This document shows positions 36,210 to 47,010 of a DNA stretch of 64,000 bases, piece after piece. Where the stretch lies: contig NC_092044.1 of the NCBI RefSeq assembly GCF_003086295.3, forward strand, positions 625,001-689,000. The letters are read 5' to 3'. Origin of the DNA: Arachis hypogaea (lineage: Eukaryota > Streptophyta > Magnoliopsida > Fabales > Fabaceae). Every line of letters starts with the position of its first letter. Position 1 is the first letter of the stretch. The position numbers were made by a program, and so were the translations under genes. The notes under the pieces are model-generated. The model saw nothing but the letters and a program-made list of their open reading frames with translations. It ran no database searches and had not been told where the DNA came from.

Positions 36210-36560
36210 ATCTCTCTCTAACTGTCAATTTCAGAATCAATCAATAAATAACAACAAAACAAGATAGAAGCACACGGAGTTTCAATTCAATGATGCACAA
36301 AATCAATCGTGTGAATCGGAGAAGAGAAGGCGGAGTACTTACGACAATCACCGGAACGTATGATATGAACAAAGAGTCAAAGAAGTCGACGATTCTGATA
36401 CTATTGAATTGGGGTTAGGGTTTTTATTATTTTTTACTGGTGCCTTCAACGTGAATTCACGGAGGGAAGTGTTGTTTATTGGGCTTATATGTTGGGCTTT
36501 TTATTGGGCTTCTTGTTGGGTTTATTTTCATGATTTTTACTACTTGGTAGGTTTATAATT
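36210..36560 (-). promoter_or_regulatory. Upstream region of the cystatin-like gene
   Basis: This gene-free stretch holds the inferred 5' leader and promoter. Positions 36415-36540 (GGGTTTTTATTATTTTTTAC, GGTGCCTTCAACG, CGGAGGGAAGT, GGGCTTATATGTTGGGC) recur in the same orientation at 44045-44180. That suggests the same upstream region once served the duplicated gene at 36664-37035 before transposons separated them. Confidence 0.4.
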
Positions 36561-36589
36561 GGCTCTCTTCCTTATAAACACCATGGATA

Positions 36590-37035
36590 CTAACCTTGAC
36601 AAGGTGATCAAGCTCATAACTCGCATTCTACATGGTAATAACAATAATAATTAGTGAATGAGATTATAAACATAAATTAAAAATCAATAAAGCAAAAACC
36701 ATCATCATAGACAATACTTTTTGGTCATTGTATACTTGCAAGGCTTGTTTAGCATAATTGCTCAAAAGTTTCTCATATCTTTCATCTATGTTAATGTGAG
36801 CATTTCCGCCAATCGGATGATCTAAACCTGAATCTGAATCTGAATCTGAATCTTCATCAGAATAAGTTACTACTTTCACCGTGTTATTCAGTTCATCATC
36901 AATCTCGTAATCGGAATCTAAATCTAAACCTGAACCTGAATCTGGATCTTCATCGGAAGAAGTTACTACTTCCACCGTGTTATTCAGTTTATCATCAATC
37001 TCGTCCCTACCACTTTTATCTCCAACAGTAGCCAT
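36590..37035 (-). pseudogene. Degenerate tandem copy of the cystatin-like gene
   Basis: The frame from 37035 starts MATVGDKSGRDEID, matching MASVGAKRGRDDVD of the neighbour. It then carries two internal repeats of a DDELNNTV..VVTxSDEDxDS acidic segment and ends in LQVYNDQKVLSMMM, matching LQFYNDQKVVSMM. The equivalent of exon 3 is only just recognisable at 36590-36635 (reading LVKV after a TAG acceptor-like site), then lost. The EYYRQ segment and intron 1 of the neighbour are missing. It looks like a tandem duplicate that has decayed, or an acidic-insert paralogue. Its upstream side is cut by the foldback element beginning near 37164. Confidence 0.4.
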
Positions 37036-37519
37036 ATCTCTCTTTAACTGTCAATCTGATTTAAAAAATGCAGAGGAGAAGCATGCCAAGGTTTAGTCAA
37101 TGATGCACAGCAAATCTCAAATTAGGGTTCTTAATTTCTTATTTATTATTGGAGAATTATAAGGTACAGATTTTATTTGTATAGATATTCTTTTTTTATT
37201 CATAAATAAAATAATGTGTGTATTTACAAATGGTTAAATTACACAGTTAGTCCCTACACTTTCAGTGAAATTGCAAATTGGTCTCTACAGTTTAAAAGTT
37301 TGTAATTGGGTCCCTGAAGTAAATTAAAATTTGTAATTGGGCCCCCACTAACGTTTAGCGTGAATAGAGACGTTAAATGTTGTTATTTTACCAGAATGCC
37401 CTTATCTATCATAACGTTCTTAAGAGTCAGAGTGAAAGAGAAGATGACGATCTCTCACAGCGTTCCTCCAGTATCTGTATCCCTTTGTTAGGGGTGAAGA
37501 AGGGTTTCTTCGAGCTGTG

Positions 37520-38173
37520 ATGGAGTCAACCCAGTTGTCCGAAGGAAGCTCAACATCTAGGAGTATGAACAAGAGAAGACATCGATGCTTCTGTGGGGAA
37601 GAGATGGTGGTGCTCTCGTTGTCGTCAATGAACAGCCCAGGTAGGAGATTTGTTGCTTGTTGTAAATTACCAAAGTGTAATTTTTTTGAGTGGATTGATA
37701 GAGAGGAAGAGGTGATGGGAAAGGGGAGAAGGACTCACTGCTTTTGTGGAGATCTGCTGAAACTCCGAACCTCCAGTACTGTGATGAACCCAAATAGAAG
37801 ATTTATATCCTGTCCCACTAGAAGATGCAAGTTTTTTGAATGGATTGATGAAGAAGACATGGCTGGGGCTCAATCTCAATGCACCCAACACAGATCTCAA
37901 ACGGAGGGATGCTCAAAGCATGGTGGAGATTTTATAAGGTTGGATGAATCTATGAATGCTGCACTACTAAAGGCACAAGAAAGAAAGATAGATAGATTAC
38001 ATATAGAGATAGGACGCATGGAAGCAAGTCTAGGAAGATTGCGTTCTGATTTTACATTGCTACAACAACAAAATGGCAGAGTAGAGAGTGACATGAAGAA
38101 GCAGAAACAATTGCAGAAGATGATATTGAGTTATGTGTTGGTTGTAATATTTGCAGTGTATTGGTTTAACTAA
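37520..38173 (+). CDS. GRF-type zinc-finger, coiled-coil, membrane-tail protein of the MULE
   Basis: The 217-residue protein (ATG at 37520; the codon before it, GTG, is not a plant start) carries two GRF zinc fingers. Finger 1 is about residues 23-58 (CFCGEEM ... PGRRFVAC ... CNFFEW) and finger 2 about 74-109 (CFCGDLL ... PNRRFISC ... CKFFEW), each with the CxC...C...C ligand set and the GRRF and FFEW signatures. A heptad-like segment (about 145-200) suggests a coiled coil, and the last 17 residues (ILSYVLVVIFAVYWFN) form a hydrophobic tail. GRF fingers bind single-stranded nucleic acid in several DNA-repair proteins. The open frame is intact and lies between the left TIR and the convergent transposase, so it belongs to the element. 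A role in transposition is inference; it could also be a captured host gene. Confidence 0.85.
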   Translation: MESTQLSEGSSTSRSMNKRRHRCFCGEEMVVLSLSSMNSPGRRFVACCKLPKCNFFEWIDREEEVMGKGRRTHCFCGDLLKLRTSSTVMNPNRRFISCPTRRCKFFEWIDEEDMAGAQSQCTQHRSQTEGCSKHGGDFIRLDESMNAALLKAQERKIDRLHIEIGRMEASLGRLRSDFTLLQQQNGRVESDMKKQKQLQKMILSYVLVVIFAVYWFN

Positions 38174-38280
38174 GTTTGATGAGATAGGAGGAAAAGTGTA
38201 TCTGCAGTGTGTTGGTTGTAATATTTGCAGTGTATTGGTTTAACTAAGTTTGATGAGATAGGAGAAAAACTGTGCTTGCA
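38134..38280. repeat. Tandem 73-bp duplication across the GRF gene stop codon
   Basis: Positions 38134-38206 and 38207-38280 are near-identical (TGTGTTGGTTGTAATATTTG through TTTGATGAGATAGGAG). The first copy encodes the hydrophobic C-terminus and the stop codon; the second is untranslated. Confidence 0.85.
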
Positions 38281-38606
38281 GTGCATTTGAATAGTGTTTA
38301 GTGTTGAATGTAATCATCTATTTTTTATCAATGACAAGTGAATCTGAAAAATTATTTGCATTCATTTGGTCCCATAGTAGAAAGCTCTAGTAGACATAAT
38401 ATAGAGTAAAGTAGTTAACATTCATATTAATTAATAGTCAATGTGGTCCCTCCAAAACAGCTAGCCACATGCCCAATATAACAAAAGCAACAAAACAAAA
38501 CAAAAGTGGTTCATAATCCACTGACAGTACATGGACATAGGATACAATAAAGTTCACAGTCACAGCCAAAAAACTAATACCACCAAGTCCTAATTACTTA
38601 AAAAAA

Positions 38607-41600
38607 CTAATCTTCTGTGAGGTCTACGGTTTCAGTTGGTCCAGATTTTGCCTTCCTCACACCTATCTTAAGTCTCCCACTGCGCCGCACACCTAAAATT
38701 TTTGTCTTAGGCAGTGGTGGAGCTGTGGACCTTGTTGGAGCTGGTGCAGGTTGTGGTGGATCTGTTGGAAGAGGCACTGGTGGAGCTGTGAAAGTTGTTG
38801 GGTCTGGTGGAGGCAGTGGTGGAGCTGGTGCAGTCACTGGTGGAGGTAGTGGTGGATCTAGTGCATTCACTAGTGGAGGCAGTGGTGGAGCCAGAGCAGT
38901 CACTGGTAGTGCAGAAGGAGTAGCAGATCTAGATTTTCCAGGCCTGGATCCTCCTCTACCACGTCCCCTTCCCCTTCCTCTTTGGCTAACACTAGCATAT
39001 CTAGTGGTGGAGGTTGCAACAGTAGCAGGAGCAGGGGCACTACCATGAGGAGCAGGGGCACTACCCTGAGGAGCAGCAGTTTCAGATCCAGGGTTATTTC
39101 CTGAAGAGAAGAACACACATGATGAGTGATAGAGTACAAGACTACCAAACTATGAGGAAGCCAAGAAATAAAGGCAGATACCTGTTATGTCTGGATTGGG
39201 ACAATGTCTCCTATTGTGTCCATATTGGCCACAGTTGCTGCAGGTAACTGATGTTCCACTCCTTCTTAGTTTTGTTTGTGATCTATCCTCATCGTGCTCT
39301 CTAATTCTTACTCTCCTAGGTCTTCCAGGCTTGACTCTGAAGATTGGAGGTCTAATTGTCTCAAGTTCGACCTTTGGCCACATATTTTCACCATTAATTG
39401 GATTGAGTGTTGTCCCATAGCATGCCATATATGCTGCTGGTGTGTAATAGTTACTGCAGTAGTCCTCAGGGTTGTCTCCTTTCATGAATATTGCAGAACA
39501 AGCATGCATACAAGGCATGCCAGCCAACCCCCAGAACCTACAACTACATGAACCGGCCAGTAAATCCACCACAAACCTCTCTTGAATCATCCTATTTTTA
39601 TGTGAAACCTCATACTTTAAATCCCCAGCCCACCTAGGTTGCCATTCCATGGACCTTCTACATATGATGTCTAACCTCTTTCTAGGCTTAGGCAGTATTT
39701 TTTCCATGAACTTAGCTCCCTTTTTCTTCTTCTCAGCAAACCTCTCCATCCAATAACATCTAATCCATTCAAACATGGTTAAAATGGGCTTGTCACGAGC
39801 TTCCAGAATTCGTCCATTAAAAGCCTCAGATATGTTGTTCATCAGCATATCACTCTTGGCATATGGAGTGAAGTGAGATTTAGTCCATACCTTAGGATCC
39901 AGGGCTGCCAACTTGTCATAACACTCTTTATTTACCTCTTTCAAACGATCCATCTTTCTATTCCACTCCTCCGCATAAGTTGCCTTAGCAGTAGAAAGTA
40001 TCAAGTCCCTTAAAACTGTTCCCCCACCAAAAGCCTTCTTACAGTTGGCATAGAGATGTCGGAGGCAAAACCGATGCTCCACTCCCGGAAGCATTTCATG
40101 AAATACTTGAAGCAGCCCCTGCCAAGTGGTCAATGGTCAGCTGAAGTAAAATTAAAATTCACAGAAATTTATAAAACCGAGTTCATAGAAAACTACAATT
40201 AATATCTTGCCTTTTGCTGGTCTGACATAAAACCCATTTCTTATTTGTCAACTCTCCAATGTCATGAAGTAGCAAGTCCAAGAACCAGGCCCATGAATCC
40301 TTAGTCTCTGCCTCTACTGCTGCAACTGCTAGGGGAAAATAGTTATCATTGGGATCTCTACCCACAGCAACCAACAATTGTTGTCCATGATCACCCTTCA
40401 GATGGCAACCATCAAGTCCAATAATAGGCCTACAAGCAGCCAGGAATCCTTTCTTCACAGCATCAAGACACATGTACATTCGTACAAACCTTGGTAGGAT
40501 TGTTGGAGAGGGTCTTTCCAACTTCAGCTTCAATGTCGATCCTGGGTTTGCTCTTAAGACCTCTGCACAATAGTCTCTGATCCTCCCATATTGCTGCACT
40601 GCCTTCCCATGCACCACTTCCCTTGCCTTTCTTCTTGCCCAGTAAGCTTTCCACACAGATATATTTGCCATGTATTTTTCTTGAATAGTTTGAATTACAG
40701 TCCCCAGCTTCATATCTTCTCCTCTACTTATGTTATTAGTAATTTTTTTAGCAATCCAATTGCTGGACGCAAGACGGCCACTGTAGTTCCTCCCACAAGT
40801 GTGCTTACTGTTCAATGTCTTCAGCCTAACACATCCAGATTTTCCTACTTTACTTGCAAATGCCATCCATGGACACTCTCCGCCTAAACCCTTGCATTTG
40901 ACTCTGCATCTAACCTGATCGTTCTTGACATATCTAATGTCCCGTCCATTCAACAATGCATGTTCCTTGATAGCCTCCTTAAACTCAGCAATAGATTTAA
41001 ACTCAGTCCCCAGCCGAAACTCATAATCAACACTCATGTCAGCTTCATTATATCTAGGATACCTCTTTCTTCTTACGGGCTCATCAGAATCTCCATCATA
41101 GCTGTCCAATGACTCTGTATCATAACCCGAAGAAATATCACCAACATCAATTTCTGCTCCATCTTCAGTCACCCCTCCTGTGTTATTTTCAACACCAACT
41201 CCCACATCAACATTATTAGCATCTGTTCCTAATGAGCCACTGTTACCTCCGAAGGCATTTGGATGCTGACCTTGTTGGTTTTCTTTTTCAACATTAAAGC
41301 CAAAATGATCCTCGTGATCACCATCGTCCGCACTGTCATCAAATCTGTTATCTTCACTTGAAGACTCTGATTGACTTACCACTTCTACTTCAACTAAATC
41401 ATTAGCACTGTACTCACCATCAGAGGGTATATAGTCTTCATCAGTTGAGGTTATCTCAACCCCATTTCCTTGTCTACACCCACTAACTGCATACACATGG
41501 CAGTGTTTAATCTCTTGTTCCACTACATACTTACCCATTCTCATTGCATCTCCATCAGACTTCAACTCCCTAAGACCATCCTTCAATGAAACTCCAGGTT

Positions 41601-41793
41601 CGTTCCACCAGATTTTAGCATTGCCTGTGTATCCAACTTCTTTCAGCGCTGCAACAATTTCTTGTAACGACCACTCATCTAACTCAAACTGCAACCCTTC
41701 CACTACCATCCCACCAAGGTATTCTTTCCCTCCTTTCCTGCTAACCATCTGACCACCATGGTAGAGATCGAGAGTAAACACAGAATCTCCCAT
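38607..41793 (-). pseudogene. MuDR-type MULE transposase, three exons, one frameshift
   Basis: Exons are 41793-40211, 40118-39182 and 39100-38607. Intron 1 is GC-AG (AAG|GCAAG ... GGCAG|GGG); intron 2 is GT-AG. In order: an N-terminal PB1-like domain (MGDSVFTLDLYHGGQMV), an acidic linker, the MuDR DNA-binding domain (about residues 255-345), and the MULE DDE core with the first Asp in GLDGCHLKG and the Glu in NNISEAFN. A SWIM finger (CSCRF ... MPCMHA), a CCHC knuckle (CSNCGQYGHNRRHC) and a Pro-rich RGRGRGRG/PPLPPP tail follow. The exon lengths sum to 3014, one short of a multiple of three. The missing base is near 40228-40233, just before the motif holding the second catalytic Asp. With it the protein would be about 1004 residues. 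An earlier in-frame TTG (41805) is not a credible start. As it stands the product would be truncated before the catalytic centre is complete. Confidence 0.92.
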
Positions 41794-42880
41794 CACTACC
41801 AACAAAAATAAAAAAATAGATTCATCAGAGAAACCCTAACTACATTAGATACTCTAGCATCCACTGAAAAAAAAAAGAACCAAATCAAACCATAACATTC
41901 AACTCACACCTGTGAAGGGACTGGGGGTTATGAACCCTTACCTGATTTAGTGTTGCTCTCTTGCACACTTCACTCTTCAGCTGCCAATAATGTCAACCAT
42001 AAAGCAACTCCACACAGTCCGAACCACACACTCGACGATCAACTCCAACAATGGAAGGGAAGCCTGAGCAGAGAGAAATTCTACTGGAGATGAAGCGTAA
42101 CGATAATGAAGGGTCTCAGTGGGGTTTTTGGTCATTACAAAAATTTGGAAGTAAGAAATAACGAGTATTTTCTCAGTCAAGCTTCTACATGTGCAACTCA
42201 CATGCTCAAGGGCGAATATGCTGTAGAATATTCCGTTAAATCAAACGGAATTTGAACGGTAGGGACCCAATTACAAATTTTAATTTACTTCAGGGACCCA
42301 ATTACAAACTTTTAAACTGTAAGGACCAACTTGCAATTTCACTGAAAGTGTGGGGACTAACTGTGTAATTTAACCTTTACAAATCTGCAAGATAACGTAG
42401 GAAAGAGAAAGTAGAATTATAGTTAATACTTAATACACTTTAATAGTTTAATTACAGAATATTATTTTTATCAAAAAAAGGAAAAAAATATGAAATAACA
42501 TAAAATTCATTTTTGAGAATGAGTATGTGTATATAAAAGAGAAAGAGTCAGACATTCTCTCCAAATATTAAATACACTTTGCCTTTCATATGTTTTCTTA
42601 ACTCTTTTAATATTAAAATTTCTTTTTATTATTGTATTTAAAAAATAAAATTTATTATTAAAAAATTATTTATTGTATTTTTAGAATAAAGTAATTATAC
42701 ACATAAATTTAATATATCTTTTTAAAAAATAATTAAGCATTGTTAAATTAGTTTAAACAACTTAAAAAAATAATTGACAAAAATAACATTAATTTAATAT
42801 TAACTAGATTTATTTTATTTTAACTAACAAATGAACATATAGTAATAATAATACTCCAAATTAATTTTTAATAAGGAGGC

Positions 42881-43465
42881 GCGTGGACTAAACGTGCCAT
42901 AAGAGGCGCGTTTTAGGGGTAAATGAGTATATGAACTTGTAAGATTTGTATAGTAAAAAAGGCTTGTATATGAAGATTAATTCTTAATTTTTTCATCCAA
43001 GTTTTAAATTTTAAAGTTTTTGCAATTTAAATTACATCTTATCTAAATTTAAAATTTTAAAATTATTGTAATTTAAAATTTTTAATTTATCAAGTTTTTC
43101 AAACTAAAATAAATTGATCCAATCTAAATAATAATTACTAGAATAAAAATGGATAAAAAAATTTAATTAATATAACATAAATTCTTATTATTTGATTTTT
43201 TTATCCATTCTGATTTTAGTAATTGCTATTTGAATTGAATCAATTTATTTTGGTTTGAAAAACTTGATTCTAGTAATTGCTATTTGAATTGAATCAATTT
43301 ATTTTGGTTTGAAAATCTTGATAAATTAAAAATTTTAAATTATAATAATTTTAAAATTTGAGGATAAAAAAATTAATTTGTCCTTTTAAATTATTTGAAA
43401 CTGATTCATCTAATTAACTATTATGTTAATATTTATTTTTTAAGTATTAATTTATTTGAAACAAA
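42881..43465. repeat. Foldback loop with a second palindrome and a 53-bp tandem copy
   Basis: The loop contains its own inverted repeat: 43030-43160 against 43195-43390. The right side has an extra tandem copy of a 53-bp unit (TTCTAGTAATTGCTATTTGA ... GGTTTGAAAA) at 43216-43268 and 43269-43321. Near 42880-42920 lies a GC-rich patch with GGAGGCGCGTGG and AGAGGCGCGTTT, unlike the rest of the loop. Confidence 0.8.
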
Positions 43466-44271
43466 ATTATTAAAAATTAATTTGAAATATTATTATTACT
43501 GCATGTTGATCTGCTAGTTAAAAAAAACAAATTCAATTAATATTAAATTAATGTTATTTTTGTCAATTATTTTTTTAAGTTGTTCAAACTAATTTAATAA
43601 TATTTTAATTATTTTTCTAAAAGATATATTAAATTTATGTGTGCAATTACTTTATTCTAAAAATACAATAAATAATATTCTAATAATGAATCTTATTTTT
43701 TAAATACAATAAAAAAAATTTAACATTAAAAGAGTTAAAAAAACATATGAAAGACAAAGTGTATTTAATATCTGAAAAAAATGTCTCATTTTTTTCCTTT
43801 TATACACCCATACTCATCTTTAAAAATAAGTTTCATGTTGTTTCATATTTCTTTTTTTCTTTTTCTTGATAAAAACAACATTCCGTAATTAAACTATTAA
43901 AGTGGGTAGTGTATTATCTCTTCTAACAATAATTCTATTTTCTCTTTCTTAAGTCATCATGCAAATTTGTAAACACTCATATTACCTGTGTTGTTTTCTT
44001 TGTGAATAAAAAAAGAATATCTGTACAAAAAAATCTGTACTATAGTATGACCCTTTATTATTTTTTGCCGTGCCTTTTTTTTTTTGGCACCTTCGATTGA
44101 CGGAGGTAAGTTTGGGCTTATAGGTTGGGCCTTTTATTGGATACCTTTAACATTCTGATTCTGTTTATTGGGCTTATACTTTGATTTTGGTTTTTGGGAT
44201 GAAGCTAGTTTTTCGTAAGTATAATTCAATAATGATAAAAATAATCACAAATCAATTAAATTATATATAGA

Positions 44272-44530
44272 GTGCTGGTTTAGGCACAATTAAATTAATT
44301 AAATTACATTTTTTTATTTTTTAGTGTATCTGATAAATTTTAAATAATAAAAATAAAAGTATAAAAAAATATTTTTTTTAAAAATTATAATTTATATTTT
44401 TTTATTTTTTAAAAAAAATATTTTATATAATAAATAAATAAAATTATATAAAATATTTAAATATAAAATTATTTTTATTTTTATAAACAAATTTTTAAAA
44501 AAATTTCAAGAATAACGTCCAAACAAGTTT
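44272..44530. mobile_element. MITE-like element, family shared with 46679-47010
   Basis: This element shares an ordered series with the second copy: TTTTTTATTTTTTA, AATAGTAAAAATAAAAG-like, AAAAATTATAATTTATATTT, TTTATATAATAAATAAA, AAAATTATTTTTATTTTT. It ends GTCCAAACAAG, equivalent to GACCCAAACAAATG in the second copy. The left end is less clear. Confidence 0.5.
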
Positions 44531-46678
44531 AGAGTATCTATAAAAATAAAGAAACTGTGTGTAAAAGGCAATGAAATGAATATTAAAAGAACAAAGAGAA
44601 AAAATATTAAAAAATATTGAGCTATAGTTTGGCCGTCTTAGGCCGCCTCAATAATTTGAAGAAAATATCTGCCCAAAAAAAAATCTGAAGAAAATATAAA
44701 TTATTATTACTTTGTGCCGCTTCTTAAACTAATGCATGTATATAATGTGTATGAGTAATGAGTTTGGAGGATAATTTTTTTTAATAGTTAATACTTAAAG
44801 GAGTAAAACGTTAAATGTGCATGTTATTTTTAAAAAATATCAAAAAAATGAAAATGTTCAAAATTTTTTAGTATTTTCAAATATTTTTTAATATAATATA
44901 CACTGGTCTGACAAAAAATTATCCATGTAAATATAGAAAAAAAAAAAACAAACATAGATTAGAAGAAGAATATATAATATTTATATGCGACTGTAATTAG
45001 CATGTAAGTTCATGATTGTTCTTTAATTATTTCCTCATATATTTTTCTTTGAAATAGATGAAATTGATATCTATAGATTATCTTGCGATTATTGGCTAAC
45101 ACAATTTTAGTTAAGCTGAAATTTTAAAAATTTGAATGAAGAAATAATAGTATTCTTCCTATTTAAAATAATAAGATTTCATGTTCCTCTAGCTTGGTAT
45201 ATATTATATCATCATCGAGGGATATGTGAATGAAATGTTTTACAAATTTTAAATTATAAATATATTTTTTTTCCATCCAACAAAAGAGAGGAGAAGAGAA
45301 AGAAAGAGAAAAAGAAAAAATTAGTTGAATATGAATTAAAAAAAAAAGTTTGATTTTTAATTTTATTTTGTTGAAAATTTTAAGATTTTTTAACTTTAAG
45401 ATTTATTCATGTTAAATTATTAAGAGAACAAGAGTGCGAAAACATACCTAAATTCGTGAGTATAATTGAAAGAATTTAATTATTTGATTTTTTTAATTAA
45501 AATTTTGTGGATTTTTAATAGGATTAAATCGTAATTCCTATAAAAAAGAATTACAAAAATAATTTTAATGTGTTAAAAATCAAAATCTTAACGTTACTAT
45601 TTATATTTGAGTATGACACTTATTAAATTTTAAAATTTAAATAAAATAATATCTTTGTTTTTAATCTTAACTAATTTTAAATAAAAAATAATAATATAAT
45701 AATTAATTCAGTATTTATTATAATAAATAAAATTATCGTTATATAAATAATTTAATATAAAATAACTTAATTTTATTATTATATATTAATATATATGTAT
45801 TGTCTATAAATAAATCATATTTTAAATATCTAATATTTTATAAGTTAATAATATAAGAGTTTAATTTCTTTTGGATGAAATTGATAACTTGGATGCAGTG
45901 GATGAATTGGATATTAGCTTACTATTATGCTAAATCAAATTATCAATAATTGTTTATATAGATTAATTTATTCAGTTATCATATTAACTTATTGCTACGT
46001 TGCTCAACTCTAATATATAAGATAGAGATAGAAATAGAGATAAAAGATAGGGAGAGGTATATATAAAGAAACATGTAATCATGACAATCATATATTATTT
46101 ACAAAAATAATAATTAAAGACGTGGGACAAATCATATATAGTTGCTTCGCCTGGATATATTGGAATAATTCAGAAACTATTAATTATATATAATGAGTGT
46201 GTATTCATCACACCTTTGAAAGATACTATTTTATCTACAAAAATGCCACTATTTTATTTTATTTTTGTGGTCCATCTCTTATGCAAGTTTATGCTTTTCT
46301 ATAGAACTTATTTTATTCATAAATTGATTTCAAGCTAATTTAGATTAAATTAAGTGAATCAAATTTGTCAAAAATCAGGTGCTCGTTGTTTTTATATTTT
46401 TCTTCCCCACTTATTGTTTCACTTATTATTTGTTAATTCATGAAAGTGAAATTTAGTTTTCATTGTGAAAGATGTGATCACTAACTTTTTTATTTCTATT
46501 GGTTGCGGTGTGATGTGTGTGAGGCACCTATTCTTGTTTTTATTATATGAAAGTATATATATGCAAGTTTATTCAATTTTTCGAATAAGGTTTTATATTT
46601 ATAGACGAGAGATCAACCTCTATAAAAATGTTGGTATTTGATTTTATAATTAACTAAGTTTGATTGTTTAAGATATAG

Positions 46679-47010
46679 GACTTGTTTGAACGTTATTAAA
46701 TCGATAAAAAATAATTTATTTTAATAAATTTTTTATTTTTTAATATATTTGATAGATTTTTAATAGTAAAAATAAAAGATTAAAAAATTATTTTTTTTAA
46801 AAATTATAATTTATATTTTTTTTAAAAATATATTTTTTATATAATAAATAAAAAAAATACTTTTATCTTATTTTACCTAAATATAATTGATAAATAAAAA
46901 ATTAATTTTATATGAGATATTTAAATAAAATTATTTTTATTTTTGTAAATAATTTTTTAAAAGAATATTATTTAAAAAATATTTTTTTTCAAAAATAGGA
47001 CCCAAACAAA
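46679..47010. mobile_element. MITE-like element with GGACTTGTTTG ends
   Basis: The left end GACTTGTTTGAACG and the right end GGACCCAAACAAATG form short imperfect inverted termini around an AT-rich core with internal complementarity. It belongs to the same family as 44272-44530. Confidence 0.55.

Larger units (their letters stand above)
37223..42384. mobile_element. Complete Mutator-like element (MULE) with 9-bp duplication
   Basis: TTTACAAAT at 37223-37231 is repeated exactly at 42376-42384. The element, 37232-42375 (5144 bp), starts and ends with GGTTAAATTACACAG in inverted orientation. TIRs run about 116 bp (37232-37347 and 42260-42375) at roughly 90 percent identity by eye. Each contains two TTGTAATTGGGTCCC-type words, which might be subterminal binding sites. 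Inside are a GRF zinc-finger gene reading rightward and a MuDR-type transposase gene reading leftward, converging near 38.2-38.6 kb. The near-identical TIRs and perfect duplication point to a fairly recent insertion. Confidence 0.96.
37164..44040. mobile_element. Foldback element, split by a MULE
   Basis: The right arm 43466-44040 is an inverted copy of two separated pieces: 37164-37231 and 42376-42880. Examples are ATATTCTTTTTTTATTCA (37183-37201) against its complement near 44015, and GTAGAATTATAGTTAATACT (42410) and GACAAAAATAACATTAATTT (42777) against their complements near 43930 and 43560. Without the inserted MULE and one copy of its 9-bp duplication the element is about 1.72 kb, with arms near 570 bp and a loop of about 585 bp. 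The ends read GTACAGATTTT...AAATCTGTAC. No reading frame is seen, and its own target duplication is not clear. Confidence 0.85.

Noticed and set aside
38617..39048. Gly-rich plus-strand frame (GGAGAVTGGGSGG type)
   Set aside because: It is the antisense of the Pro-rich third exon of the transposase.
40134..40210. Treating the two large transposase frames as separate genes
   Set aside because: Together they form one MuDR-type domain order. The gap is explained by a GC-AG intron plus one missing base.
39294..40887. Plus-strand frames at 39187-39551 and 40591-40887
   Set aside because: Antisense of transposase exons 2 and 1.
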